Of a stretch of 64,000 nucleotides of DNA, positions 12,126 through 23,850 are shown in pieces (the stretch's first letter is position 1; every line of letters starts with the position of its first letter). The stretch comes from Eonycteris spelaea (taxonomy: Eukaryota > Chordata > Mammalia > Chiroptera > Pteropodidae), in assembly GCA_003508835.1 (NCBI GenBank), contig PUFA01000014.1:4284501-4348500 (forward strand), given 5' to 3'. The position numbers were made by a program, and so were the translations under genes. The notes beneath the pieces are model-generated. The model did no database searches, was not told where the DNA came from, and was given only the letters and a program-made list of their open reading frames with translations.

Positions 12126-13799
12126 AAACTGTGCCATTTAATACAAAACATTTCACATTAAACTATGCCCCTACTCTGTATACTATATCTATTCAAAGAT
12201 TGTACCTTTTAGTAAAAATTATAAATACCGAAAAAACAAGGATAAAGACAAATGTAAGCTTGCATTGGGTCAACAGAGGCGGAGGCTCTGGGTGGAGGTC
12301 CTTGCTGTGGACCCCATGTGACACACAGCACATGGCTGTCCCCTAATATGCCCTCAGAACATTAAGGAAATGACCACCATGCGCTGGGTGCTTTAATACA
12401 ATTACCTGACACAATCAGCATCGAAATCACTTTACGTTGCTTTAACTAACCCGGCCCAACCACCAGTAAGTTCAAGGGTGAGGCTGCATGCAGGTCAGAC
12501 CGAGGTCCTTTTATTAGGACATTGCTTTCGTAGCTCGAAAGAATGCCTGGTAGCCATGGGCAGGGTGCTTTGGTTTATCAAGACACAGTCATGAGATTAT
12601 CTTACTTGGGGAGGGCATTCGTACCTTAGAAAACAAAAGAGGTACTTTCACTACAAAAGTACTGATCTCGCCAATATCATGGCCAGAGATTTAGAAAACC
12701 AGATAATAATTCTCATTTCTTCTGGCCTGAATGTGTTATGTAGACTGCTTCTCTGTCAGGTTTTTTCAGAATGATCAGGGAAAGTTGAAAACAAATCAAA
12801 TTAATTCCTTTAAAAACCAAAAGAGTATGCATATGACATGCTTTCATTAAGAATTAAGTAATCCGTATGATTTCAAGGTTAATGGCAAAAAAAAAAAAAA
12901 AAAGAAAAAAGAAAAAAAAAAACTGTTCCACGTAACTGCTTACTGCTCCCAGAAGGAGTTTGAATGAGAAATAATGGCCTTCAACTAAGAACAGACCCTT
13001 CTAGGTTAAATAAGAAGTGATTTCTCTTAATTGCGATTGCCTTGGAAAAAGGTACTCAAGGCCTTGGAATTGACAAATTGTAGCTAGAATTGACCTACGA
13101 GATTGAACTGGGAAAAAAAAAAGGGTTTTAAAATTCAGCCAACTTTATGATCTCTTGATAGAACTCAGTAATTTTACTCTGTGGAGTGTAGCCCTCGGAA
13201 AATATCAAGGCAAATTGAAGGAAGTAATGTTGGAATTACTAAAGCCATCGATGGCACTGGTGTTCCCCATTAATAGAACTATTACTCAAAAGCCAGGCCG
13301 AGGGCTCTGAGTGTGGAGAGTGCCATGGGGCAGTAGGAGAAACTGGGGGGTGTCTGAAGGTCAGAAGCTAATACTGAGGAGCAGCAGCCGGTCAAAGGTG
13401 GGAGCCAGCCAGGCAGGACAGACTCCTGAGAACCCACACAGGAGGCGTTTGGCCCTTACTGTGAGCTGGAGGGGGCCCTGCAGTTTTGAGCCCGAACTCT
13501 TCCTGTGAAATAGAGAAACTGATAGAGAAACTGATACACCATCTGGAGTCCATGACCTGTTTTTTGTTTGTTTTCCAGATAAGAAAAACATTTGATTCTT
13601 AATGTTTGGGGCCCCACAGCTCTCTGAAAATCTGGTAGAAACTAATGACCATTTCACCAAAAAAAATGTACATAGTTATACTTTCACAGTTATAATTTCG
13701 CTTATAATTTCAGGTGTTCATAATCTAAAAGTCTTGTTCTGTACTGGTTAAGAACCTCTAATTTATAGGACCAATAAAAGCAGTTAATCCATTCTGGGG
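12126..13799. other. Unique sequence with A-rich tract, no gene seen
   Basis: An A-rich tract with two G interruptions lies at 12887-12921. No SINE body is recognisable upstream of it. Frames reach 99 codons (minus, 13361-13660) without known motifs. Confidence 0.45.
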
Positions 13800-13925
13800 G
13801 ATTTACTATATGATGTTCTTTTATACGTATCTTCTAATCTAATCCTTACCGCAATCACATAAAGTGGATACTTATGCCTCTGTTTATCTAGAGGGAAAAA
13901 ATAAAGTTCAAAGAATTTAAGATAT
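13800..13925 (-). mobile_element. MIR-like fragment, antisense
   Basis: The segments taatccttaccgcaatcaca and gagggaaaaaataaagttc fit the antisense MIR 3' half, strongly diverged. Confidence 0.35.
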
Positions 13926-14120
13926 AACTGTTCCCCGACTATTAGGCAGTATGAGATAGAAACATTTATTGAATATCCCTATGCTCTCCTTACTTCTCTT
14001 TCTACATCCACAGTAGGTAGATGGAACCACGAGACTATTCTGGTTAATAGATTAAAACCAAAAGTGATGTTTGTCATTTCTGGATCAAAGTTAAAATGAG
14101 TCAGTGAATGACACTCTAGC

Positions 14121-14220
14121 TTTTCTTTTCCTTCCTCCCTCCCTCCCTCCATTCCTTCCTTCCTTCCTTCCTTCCCTTCCTTCCTTCTTCCTTCCTTCCT
14201 TCCTTCCTTCCTTCTTCCCT
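14121..14220 (+). repeat. (TTCC)n/(CCCT)n microsatellite
   Basis: Imperfect tetranucleotide pyrimidine tract. It yields a meaningless proline-serine-phenylalanine frame on the plus strand. Confidence 0.95.
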
Positions 14221-14269
14221 TCTCTACGTTTATTTTCTCTATCAGATTGGATAATTCTTATTAATCTAT

Positions 14270-15020
14270 CTTTAAGTTCACTGGCTATCTAACAAATTAT
14301 AATTTTATTAAACTCATCTTTTATTTTTTCATTTTCATGAAAAAAAGATTTTAGATGTTATATATTTAAATTTTAAGATTTCCTCTTGGTTGCATTTCAT
14401 ATCATCTATTTCTCTGCTGAGATAACCTGTATTTTTTCATTTAAAATGAATTTACTTTCTTTAATCTTGTTGCTTTTAAATGCTTGCCTGCTATTTTCAA
14501 CATTTGCGTAATTTCATTGGGTTTTTGTTTGTTTGTTTGTTTGTTTTTTGTTTTTTGTTTTTGTTTTTTGTTTTGTCTGTGTTGACTATTTCTTCCCTTG
14601 AGAATGGTCTCATTTTCTTGGTTCTTGTATCAGGCAATACAAGATGGCATCCTGAGTATTGTGAATGTTTTGTTGATGAGATTGTAGATTCATTATATAT
14701 ATATTTTTTAACGCGATGCTTTTGTTTTAGTTGACAACTCTCTGGGCTAGGCTCAAACTGGAATCTCATCTCACCATGGTGAGCAGCCATGCAAATCAGA
14801 GTCACTTCTTCTATCTTTTAAGGAGATTGCTTTGCGTTTGCTCCAGGAGTCAGACAGAATCTTGCAGTTTGTCCACAGAACCCGGAGCTTTCCTTCTTCA
14901 TCTCTCTCCTTTCTAGGATTCCTCCTCACCTTCTGCTGGTGGTGGTGACCTTGGCTCTCCTGTGTCATTTCTCAGAGAAGACTGATAGCGGGGTTTTGGC
15001 TGGAGCTAAATCATCCGATT
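14270..15020 (+). mobile_element. Old LINE-1 3' UTR fragment
   Basis: Landmarks are atttctctgctgagat, then ctgctattttcaacatttg, then gtattgtgaatgttttg and ttagttgacaactctctggg, which follow an L1M 3' region. A (TTTG)n tract (14520-14577) has expanded inside it. Frames of 84 and 102 codons across it are chance. Confidence 0.65.
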
Positions 15021-15359
15021 CCATGAGGTAACACAACTACCTCCCCGCAAAATCTGAAAAAATGTGGAACTTAAATTGTGTTATGCATTTATTCAAAATT
15101 TCAATTCCCTTCCAAAACCTTTCTGCTTTTGACCTCTATTCAGAGCCTTCTAGAAGTTGTTTTGTGTAGGTTTTTTATTTTTATTTTTAATTTTTAATTT
15201 TTTTAATATATGTTGATCTGTTAGAAGTTTACCTTGCCTTATCAGAAGTGGATCTACCTTAGCTAAAAATGATATCACTGGAAGTTTTACAGTTCCTAGT
15301 GGAAGAGGACGTGAGAATATCTTGTTAATGTTTGCTTTCTTCATTTGTCAGAGTAAAGA
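15021..15359. other. Unique sequence, T/A-rich, no gene seen
   Basis: The region holds a low-complexity tttttattt/ttttaattt tract at 15172-15205. Nothing else is recognised. Confidence 0.5.
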
Positions 15360-16010
15360 CAGAGTGCAGGATATTTTAATGGGAAGAGACCAGAGCTGGT
15401 AAGGCAAATGAGGAGAATTTTACACAGGTATATGCCATAAGAGGGTAAGTGAGACTGTGAGGAGAGAACACATCTGAAAGATATTTAAGAAGTAAGGTTG
15501 ACAGAGCGAGATGTGCTAGGATTAGGCAAGTGAAAGAGGATGAGAGGGGTCTCGATGTTTTTTTTGGATGAGAGACTACCTAGATTATAATGGAGGAAAT
15601 AGAAGGAGATTTTTTCATGGGAAGGAAGTGGGTATAAGGAGTCCGGTTTTGGAAATTCTGAGTTTGAGAAACTTGTGGACAACCAAAATGGGTGTTTATC
15701 ATATGCAATTTGATGTGTGGGTTTGGACCTTTAGCAAAGAAGCCAAGAATCAAGAGTCATCGGCGTGTACGTGGCAGTTGAAGTCAATGGGACTTTTTCT
15801 GTGGGCAGCGGCATCTGGCACAGCCTCGCAGAGAGAGCATTGACGTGACCCTGTGCGAAGCTTCCTCGGGCTCAGCGAGTCTGCCTAGGCTGGCTGGGCG
15901 CGAGCTTGAGAATGAGGAGGCCCAGTAATGAACCTAAATTAGTCACAATAGCATCCAAGGCGATGGGTCTCAACGTAAAGAGGGTGTAAGACGGGATAGA
16001 AAGAAGTAAG
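15360..16010 (+). mobile_element. Old mammalian interspersed repeat, family unnamed
   Basis: The run gaaattctgagtttgagaaa, then cggcgtgtacgtggcagttg and agtcaatgggac follows the same old repeat type as 6930-7640, in a region usually lying further 3' in that repeat. A 91-codon frame across it is chance. Confidence 0.45.
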
Positions 16011-16892
16011 CTTTTCCAGGAAGTTAAAGTGAATAGAACTTTATGAATATTTGTGCCGCCTCTTAACTTGTATTAGTCTTTGGCCATGGGTGAAATAAAA
16101 CAAAAAGGAGAACACAGAAACCAAGGATTTCCGCAAGGACTTACCTACAGCTGGTCCCATCCCCCGGCACTTCCGATCTGGTGATACGGAATACAGAGGG
16201 ACTCCACGGTCTCATGATGTTGATGTAGTTCAGGCAGCTAGAGCGGTGACTAGACCTATGGAGGGGGAACCTTGGATTTGAAAGCACAGGGCTTGAGAAA
16301 CACAATGAACTTCTGATGATCACTTTCAATGCTCAAAAGTCTTAAATTATTCACTCTTTTTTATCACTGGCAAGCTCTTTCCTCTGACATTCCACAGGGC
16401 TATTTCTCTCTTCTTAATCTTTCAGAGCCTTGCTTTTATCACTTGCAACATCAAAAATAATCCCTTAGACTTTGGACCTGTCAGTTATTTATAGACAAAT
16501 GGCAGAGCTGCCATGCCAAGGCTGCAGATACAGAATGCTTTAAGCCTCCTTTATGCTTTGCATTATTCATGTCATAACAAGCCTAGCTCTTTCCGAAGTC
16601 TTCCCTAACTTTCTTTACATTCTCTGAGGCTCCCAAACTAAATTCTGGATATGAGATTGATTCTCAACAGAAGGCGAGAGGAAAAACAAATTCCTTATCA
16701 GAAATAGAGTTATTTTTATACACAGGCAACTCCAAATAACGCCTTTGGATTTTGCTGATGAGATGTCATGATGCAGTGAGCTAAAGCTGTTTTTGCAATT
16801 CAAGAAAATTTGGGTGGATCCATGCTTTTGGATAGGAACATAGACTGGATCTGCCAAGTTGTCTTCTGATGGATAATCAGATTTGTCTTATA
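16011..16892. other. Unique sequence, no gene seen
   Basis: No repeat family is recognised. Two minus-strand frames (62 and 80 codons) have no known features. Confidence 0.5.
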
Positions 16893-16950
16893 CTATGTGT
16901 GTACGTAGGTACGTACGTATGTATGCAGGTATGTATGTATGTAGATAGGC
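16893..16950 (+). repeat. (TACG)n/(TATG)n microsatellite
   Basis: Imperfect tetranucleotide tract grading from tacg to tatg units. The change is what CpG decay of a tacg array would leave. Confidence 0.85.
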
Positions 16951-17025
16951 ATTACTTACATAGTGCATTCCATATGGCCAAGCGATCTTTTAAGTGATTT
17001 ACAAATATTTACTTGGAAAGTATTG

Positions 17026-17300
17026 AGGGTTAAATGAGGTCATGAGGACGGGGCCTTCATGATGGGATTAGTGTCCTTATAAGAGGAAGAGAGACCAGAT
17101 TTCATTCACTCTCCACAGTTTGGGGGACTCAGGGAGAAGACAGCTATCTGTGAGCTGGGAGGAGGGCTTATGTCAGGACCTGAACCAGCTGGTCCCTTGA
17201 TGGTGGACTTCCCATCTTCAGAACTGGGAGAAATAAATGTCTATGGTTTAAGCCAGTCCATGGTATTTTTTTTAATAGCAACCTGAACAGACTAAGATAA
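17026..17300 (+). mobile_element. MLT1/MST-class MaLR LTR, 3' part
   Basis: The run aaatgaggtcatgagg, ttagtgtccttataagag, gagaaataaatgtctatgg and an agcaacctgaacagac end is the MaLR LTR order. The first third of the LTR is missing. Confidence 0.8.
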
Positions 17301-17356
17301 TGTTATTATCTCAGGGTCCATCTACCAACCCTTACTGAGGCGTGTGTTTTACTTTG

Positions 17357-17640
17357 GGGTTGTTAGTCTTCTTGGGCTCCTATAACAAAATTCCACGAGT
17401 CTAGCAATGGCTTAAACAAGAGAAATCTCTCTTCTCACCATTCTTGGGACTAGAAATTCAAGATCAAGTTTCCGGACTCTTTGGTTGCAGCTTTTTTAGT
17501 ATCCTGTCCCTCCTCTCTACAGCAATCAGACTTTATCTTGTTTGTGGTTCATTTTAGGCTGAAATTTCCATCTTTCCTTCATTGCAGGGTATTCCTGATT
17601 GATACTGATCTGGGTTCAAGATGATTCACTTCACCTCTCA
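17357..17640 (-). mobile_element. MLT1-class MaLR LTR fragment, antisense
   Basis: The segment cctataacaaaattccacga, then tggcttaaacaagagaaat and aattcaagatcaagtt is the antisense 3' end of an MLT1-type LTR. It lies tail to tail with the preceding sense LTR piece, 56 bases away. Confidence 0.7.
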
Positions 17641-18280
17641 AGGAAGCGTAGGGTATTTCTCCCTTCCCTCCCTCCCCAGCTACACTTGGCCTTCATCTAT
17701 GGCCTGGGACTTTGCTGTCCCCTCCAGCAACTTGGGGCATTTGGATCTAGTGAAGCGGGTGGTGTTTTGTGAGGGGTCACTCCCAGCTGTCAGTTAGCTC
17801 CTGCATGTAGGCATAGCTGAGGGGGCTCCCTCTGGTTTACACTGCCCCCCATCTTTCTAGTGAATGCCTGGGGGGTGGGCATGGTGAGGACGTTGGTCAT
17901 GAGTGTGAATTCCCCTGTGTCAGGGGCCTGCGGTTTTTCTAAACGTACGCGTTAGCCAATACTTGTCCTTTCATAATTCCTTTCGATTCTAGTAGTTTTA
18001 TTTTTACTTACCTATGTGGCTGCCACTTCTATCTCTTGTGCTTTGTTATGGATAAGAGTATTTGGGGTTTTTTCCTTGGGAAGGATTGTCCCTGCTTGGA
18101 ATTCAAGGCACATGAGGCGACTTGCAACCTCGGCTCTCTGATGGGCTCCAGAAGAGTGGTGATTTAATGTGATCAAATTAACTATAATGTTAGAGTTACA
18201 TTCTTTACAGCTTTCTAAAGTGATAGAGAAAGTTCACCCTTTTACATTTCAGGAGATTAAAATATAAGACTCTGAAATAA
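17641..18280. other. Unique sequence, no gene seen
   Basis: The part up to about 17950 may be diverged LTR; otherwise nothing is recognised. Confidence 0.45.
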
Positions 18281-18322
18281 AAGAGAGAGGAGGGAGAGAG
18301 AGAGAAAAGGAGAGAGAAGGGG

Positions 18323-18369
<47 letters not shown>

Positions 18370-18397
18370 CTGGAGAAGAAAGGAGGGAGGGAGACAG
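18281..18397 (+). repeat. (GA)n microsatellite and purine tract
   Basis: A pure GA core at about 18327-18365 is flanked by gagg/aagg-rich purine sequence. The minus-strand 111-codon frame through it is a serine-leucine artefact. Confidence 0.95.
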
Positions 18398-18499
18398 GTA
18401 GCCTTTTTATATATATTTTGTTCTTTATAAAGTACACCCTCGTATCTTATGTTACTAACCAAATTTAGTGAGCTCTTCTTGAACCAGATACTTATTAAG

Positions 18500-18810
18500 C
18501 CAAGTCTTGCTTGTATTAAGCATTTCACATATAATATCATTTAATTATCACATGAAACTTGTGACATACATACTATAATTATACTCATTTTTCAGATATT
18601 GAGATTTGGAAAATCTGATTTATTTGGGATTCTTCAAATTAGGCTTTTTGTCATTCCTTTTTATGTAAGCCACTGAAAAATATCTGTGGTGGTGCAATTG
18701 CTTTATTTTAGACAATGAGACAAGTGACTGCTACAAGGTCATACAGACACTGCATAAATGGTGAGAACAATTGGAACGTAGGTGTTTTGGCTTTGAGTAT
18801 GAGTGCCCTC
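18500..18810 (-). mobile_element. Antisense MIR, probably interrupted
   Basis: The 3' half (catttaattatcacatgaaa, then tcatttttcagatattgag) and a 5' core (gacaatgagacaagtgac, then aaggtcatacagacactg) are separated by about 100 unrelated bases. Confidence 0.45.
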
Positions 18811-19639
18811 CATTCCACAAAGATGTTAGAAATGGCTTAAAACAGGCTTCATGGAACGTCTTCTCTAAATTCTTCATAGTACTTTTCACAATGCCTGAAA
18901 CATAATGAAACCCTAACAAATTTTTGGTGAATGAAAAAGAGGGGAAAAGGTGAGAATGAGGCATCAGAAAAGGAGAGAGAAAGAGAAATAGAAATAGAAG
19001 GAAGATTATAAAGATGAAGAGGACAGGAGGAAGAAAAGCCCACATTTATACAAAATACATAAATAAATTTTCTTTTCTGTGCCGTCAGGACATGATTTTT
19101 AATTTGTGAAAGTCATTTACTGCAGATGTGGCCTTCCGTGGAGCTGGTCTGATCACCATGACAAAGACGCGGCCTCGTCTATAAATAGATGGTCAGATTG
19201 ATTTCACATCCTGCCTTGGTTCTCCTGACTGCTTGATGAGTGTGACAACACGATCGATGAGTGATTCCATCCACCCCGACTGCAGAGGCCTCACCTGTAC
19301 TCTCTTCTGGAAGATGACAATCAGGCTCATTAAATTCAGCACAAAGGAGCTTCAAAGACATGTGTCCTATTAGAGAAATTGAGCCAGAGCCTATTTCCAT
19401 TGCATCAAAGAGACCTGTGATATAATCAGCCATCCAGCCTGAATCTATTGTTAGCAAGACAATTTAGATCTGTCCTTTGCCTGTTTGGATCAATGTTGAC
19501 GGGAACTTCCATAGCCAGAGCTGATGCCAGTCAAGGCTCAGGTATGAGAAAGTTGTTCAAGTGGACGCTCACAGGTTTCTACTGTAAGTGTTGCTATGAT
19601 GTGTTGGAGACACCTGGAAATGGGGTCTGAAGAATAAAC
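18811..19639. other. Mostly unique sequence, no gene seen
   Basis: A short MIR- or L2-like 3' tip (caatgcctgaaacataatg) lies near 18890. Frames up to 104 codons have no recognisable product. Confidence 0.45.
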
Positions 19640-19890
19640 ATCGGGTCCTACCACAGAAGTTCTTGACCCTGGGCAAGTTACCTAATTACCCTGAGGCTCA
19701 ACTTTTCCTCCCCAGTGTGCTTAAATGCCTAGCGTCTGCAATAAGATGGCACTGGCCAAAGCACCCACTCCGCAACTCTGTGACCTTGGACAATTGACTT
19801 AACCTCTCTAAGCCTCAGTTTCCTCACCTGTCTGTAGGGGCGATAGTAGTGTATTATTATCATTGTTGTTGTTAAGGAGGCTAAAGATGT
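19640..19890 (+). mobile_element. Two tandem MIR cores
   Basis: Two sense MIR cores lie about 120 bases apart: ccctgggcaagttacctaat near 19668, and ctgtgaccttggacaattg followed by taacctctctaagcctcag near 19780. The second is among the best preserved MIR cores here. Confidence 0.7.
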
Positions 19891-20986
19891 TAAGGATGTT
19901 GTCCTGAAGTTTGTTGTCAAGGTGTCTAATTATACACACCCATTCGTTTAATTAGCATTTCATATAAACATATCATGCAATCGAGCTACCTACAAAACCA
20001 GAAAAGACTTTAGTCCATTCTACAAAGGTTAAGAGTCACATACCCCTTAACCTGTTAAAGCTAATTTTTTTTTTTTTTGCATGGATTGGATCCATGCATA
20101 TCTGAGAGGCTTCCTTCCCACATATGTGGGCAGATCAGAAGCCGTTTCTCATGCTAGCCTTCAAAGCCGGCATGTTTGTGAACGAGAGAGGTCAGGGCTA
20201 AAGGCCAAGACAACCTTCAGGTGGCTGCGCTAAGTATGCAGAATTCCGAACTCTTCCATCTAGCTGTTCCCTTCTTCCTGTGTGGAAAGTCTCCATTTAT
20301 TCGTAGATCCCCTTGACGCTGTGACACTGTGCTTGTTTTGCATTCCACAGAGTCTATAAACTTTTGCTGCTCAACCAACATATCTGTGTAAAAGCCAGTG
20401 AGGAAAGCCAAGGCAGAGAACTTTGTAACCAGAGTCTCCGCAAAGTGCTTGATACACACGTGACAACTCCCCAGATGGTGAAATCTGAGGTCCAGAATGC
20501 GTCGGCTGAGGTGGGAGAAGTCCAGGGCGTGAGAGGCCACCTCTGTCCTGATAAACTTCTTCCCGATGGCAATGCAGAGAGAGGCAACAGACTGAGAAAA
20601 GACGGCCGAGGAGCGAACACGAGAGTTAGGGGGACCACCGAGACAGCAGCCTAAGGGACTGACGTGTTTTACCTTGCTTTGCTGTCCAGAGACTTTCCCG
20701 TATGTATTCCAGAACATTGCCTGGAGCGTGTGTGACTCGGGATCAGAGAGCTGGTTTGGTACTACTCGATGACCAGGTCAGCCTGCGAGATTTTCACCTG
20801 TGGCTAGTTTGGGAGTGTGGGAGGTGACTCCTCGGTGTGGAGAAAGCCCTCTGGGACTGATGCCAGGTGTTCTTTGAGAGAGAGAGAGAGACCTTTCATT
20901 CCTCAAAGTAACCAAACTTCCACTGCCAAGGGCACAGTGGGTGAAAATGGTTTTAGAGTGAGTGACCGGCCTCAGTTCCTTTCCCT
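19891..20986. other. Unique sequence with 166-codon open frame
   Basis: The minus-strand frame 20717-20217 is open for 166 codons but has no recognised domain, signal peptide or membrane segment. Frames this long are expected by chance once or twice in this much sequence. Two short palindromes are listed separately. Confidence 0.45.
20078..20130. repeat. Two adjacent palindromes
   Basis: tgcatggat / atccatgca (20078-20098, 3-base centre) is followed by the perfect 14-base palindrome cccacatatgtggg (20117-20130), which has a catatg E-box-like centre. Confidence 0.85.
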
Positions 20987-21037
20987 CACTACTACTACTA
21001 CTAATAAAAATTATAATAATAATAATTATTATTATTT
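20987..21037 (+). repeat. (TAC)n/(TAA)n/(TTA)n repeat
   Basis: Four act units are followed by taa units that invert into tta units. The centre is a self-complementary AT-rich block able to form a cruciform. Confidence 0.9.
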
Positions 21038-21039
21038 TG

Positions 21040-21706
21040 GAGAGGAGAGGTTGAGAATGTGTGGGGGAGGGGAAATGCACAACAGAAGAGCCAACAGCGT
21101 CTGCACTAGTGGATTGTTGAGAAGATTATGTTAGATAATAAAAGTAAATAGGCTGTCTAGTCATATATGAGAGATTCAGCAACAGAGAAGGAATTGTTGT
21201 GACTTCACGGAAAAAGAGGATGAACAAAAAGGAGCATGGTTCCTTTGTTGGCACCTCGAAGGCTGTCTGGAGAGGTGGACCAGCAGACAGGCCTCTGGGT
21301 GTAGGCTGAGGTAAGAGCCCGCCTCCTGCAGCCCGGTGAGGAAGCATGGCTTCCCCTCTCTAGACAGCAGAGTGGGGAAGGAAGGCCCAGAAAAGCCTTC
21401 CCAGAGGTGATGGCTGAGCTAATATGGAACAGAGGGGTCCTTGCGCTGTGACAGAATTTGGAAGCAGAGATTTCAATCTTTTTGGAGCAGGCCTTTTTCC
21501 TAGGGAATGAAATGTAAGAAGGAAAATTCAGATTCTTGTGGAATTGATTTCCTTTATTAATGGTGCCTAATGGCCTATAATTAAGGCGCAACTTGTTAGC
21601 TAAACCAACAATTACCGTTTGTCTGAAGTGCAAAGAGAGGATAATGAATGACCTGATTCAGCAGTTTTCCCTATCAGTGACTTTAGCAAGCATTGGCTGA
21701 GCCTCG
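21040..21706. other. Unique sequence, no gene seen
   Basis: Overlapping minus-strand frames (73 and 142 codons) occur without any recognised motif. No repeat family is assigned. Confidence 0.45.
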
Positions 21707-21707
21707 A

Positions 21708-21745
<38 letters not shown>

Positions 21746-21872
21746 CTCTCTCTCGCTCACTCTCTCGCTCTCTCGCTCTCTCACTCTCGCTCACCCCCTT
21801 CCTTCTTTCCTTTCTTCCTCCTTCCTTCCTTCCTTCCTTCCTTCCTTTCCTTCCTTCCTTCCTTCCTTCCTC
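21707..21872 (+). repeat. (CT)n then (TTCC)n microsatellite
   Basis: A CT tract with ctcg interruptions passes directly into an imperfect ttcc tract, about 165 bases of pure pyrimidine-biased sequence. Confidence 0.96.
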
Positions 21873-22102
21873 TTTACATTCCCCCACCCGGCCACATACA
21901 CCATTTGAATTCCTTAATTTGTACAGAAATTAGCTTTCTCTCTTTTTTAAGCATGTGGGGAAAGTGCCCTTCACTTAAGCTTCCTTCACAGCTTTCGTTA
22001 CCACTCCTCCTTTGCCCCAGATCCCATGTCGGCAGGAAATGAGTTTCGAGCAGGAAAACCCATGTAATCTGCGGCTCACATATAAAGCCATTATGTATTG
22101 CT

Positions 22103-22270
22103 ATAGACTGAACTGTATCCCCCCGAATCCATATGTTGAAGCCCTAACCCTCAACGTGACTGTATTTGGGGATGCGACCTTTAGGGAGGTAATTAAGGTT
22201 AAACGAGGTCATCAGGTTGGGGACCTAGTCCTATAGGATTGGTGTATCAGGAGAAAAGAGATGTGGATTT
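22103..22270 (+). mobile_element. MLT1-class MaLR LTR, 5' part
   Basis: Well-preserved 5' landmarks are present: tatagactgaactgtatc, catatgttgaagccctaacc, aacgtgactgtatttgggg and aattaaggttaaacgaggtc. The LTR breaks off after gattggtgtat, so the 3' part is absent. Confidence 0.85.
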
Positions 22271-23364
22271 GGTATTGACCGACAAAATGACTGTAGCAAA
22301 AGCACCACATCTTCCCGGGTTTCAGTTTCCTCGCCTGTACAATAGCAACGGCGTTTCTCACATTTTTTTTGTTTGGCCTTATGTTCTTGTCGTTCAAGTT
22401 TAAATGAGAAAGCAGGGAAGTGTTTACGGCGTCCTGTAAACATGTCATTTACTTGTCGTTGTCCGTATCTGGCAGATGAATATATTGGTGAATAAATGAA
22501 CCCTGTAGGATGTTTGTACCGAACAGTGTTTAACTTACAGCAGTTGCCAAAAAGCTCTTCGGTCCAAATGTTGTGTTTTTCTCAGTAGACAGCACAGATC
22601 GAATACTTTGATCCTAATGCAGGTATAAGAACATGGAAATGGAATATGAGAGGAAAGTTAAGGAGAGCAGGGCACGTCCTGGGACTAATGACTTCCGAGT
22701 TTGAAAACTACCCGGGAGATCCACAGTGGGGTGTATGTAATGGAGGGAGCACCCTAAAACCCCCTCTCCCATCTGGACGTAACTCTACCTGCCCCTACCA
22801 TGTCATAACGCCCTTTCTGGGTCTCAAAGAATGAGATCTTTTTGTAATCGACTGAATGAATGAAAGGACTTGAAATTAGGTGCATCAGTTGTGATAACTT
22901 AATTAATTATTTAATAATTTCAAGATCATCCTTCAGTATCGATAGAAAACCTAAAATCAAAGATGAACTATCAGCATCCTCTCATGGGACCCCCACAGAT
23001 TCATACTTTGGATGGTCATCAAACATGGTCACGGGCAATTCTTCCCCACCCCCTACACGTTTCACCCCTGCTCTCGAAAGTAAAGCCAGTGTTCCCTTCT
23101 CTTGACTCTGACCTGGCTGATGACATTTTTAACCAGTGCCCTTGTGGACATCCAGGCCCAGCGTGTAAGAGGAAGGAATGGCTTCTTCCAGGGGGACAAG
23201 TTTTCATGGGGGATAACAGTGGGCAGGCCGCGATGCGAGCGGCAGACGAGAGAGGGCGCGTCCCTGCAGCCTCACAGAGACTCGTGAGGATCCAGGAGGC
23301 AAAGTCGACGTGCACTTTGCAGGGTCTCAGCCTCCGAACCACAGCACAGAGAACGGAAGGACGG
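22271..23364. other. Unique sequence with raised GC, no gene seen
   Basis: CpG density rises from here. A 166-codon plus frame (22963-23463) and a 134-codon minus frame overlap each other and run into a MIR, so neither is credible as a gene. Confidence 0.45.
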
Positions 23365-23592
23365 TTTGGAGCCGAGAGACCTTTACTTAATAACTGGCAC
23401 ACTCGCCATTCGACCTCAGGCAAACCACCTGAGCTTTCCGTGCATCTAGTCAGTCATCCGTAAAACAGGAATAATAACAAAATCCTCTCCACAGCGTCGC
23501 TATACAGATTAAATTAGTTGATACGTTAAAAGTGCTTAACATAGCTCCTGGAACAAAATAAGAGCTCGATAAAATTTATCAGGTATTATTGC
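23365..23592 (+). mobile_element. MIR SINE, near full length
   Basis: The core is cattcgacctcaggcaaac, followed by catccgtaaaacaggaataa, aagtgcttaacatagctcctg and an ataagagctcgataaa tip. It retains more CpG than a typical old MIR. Confidence 0.7.
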
Positions 23593-23694
23593 ACAAAGGA
23601 AAGAGGCGAAAACAAAATGGCTTGCCCTGTCCAAGGCACCAGATTGACATTTTTCATACATTTTTGTGGCTTGATTTCCAGAGCTGAGAAGTGA

Positions 23695-23850
23695 GTGTCA
23701 TTTCCCTGACGTTTGTGCACGAGGAGAGTGAGGTTTGGAGATGCAAGGCGCTTGCTGAAGCCACTCAAGTAGAAAGGTTTTGTCGAGCAGGACTTCAGGT
23801 CCAGTGGGTTCTGCTCCAAAATCCATTCTGTCTCCATGGCAACATGCTGC
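23695..23850 (-). mobile_element. MIR SINE, antisense
   Basis: The order is a gaggagagtgaggtttggag segment, then tgctgaagccactcaagtag and cttcaggtccagtgggttc, which fits an antisense MIR core. Confidence 0.45.

Noticed and set aside
22963..23463. 166-codon plus frame as a gene
   Set aside because: It overlaps a 134-codon antisense frame and its end lies inside a MIR, with no recognised domain.
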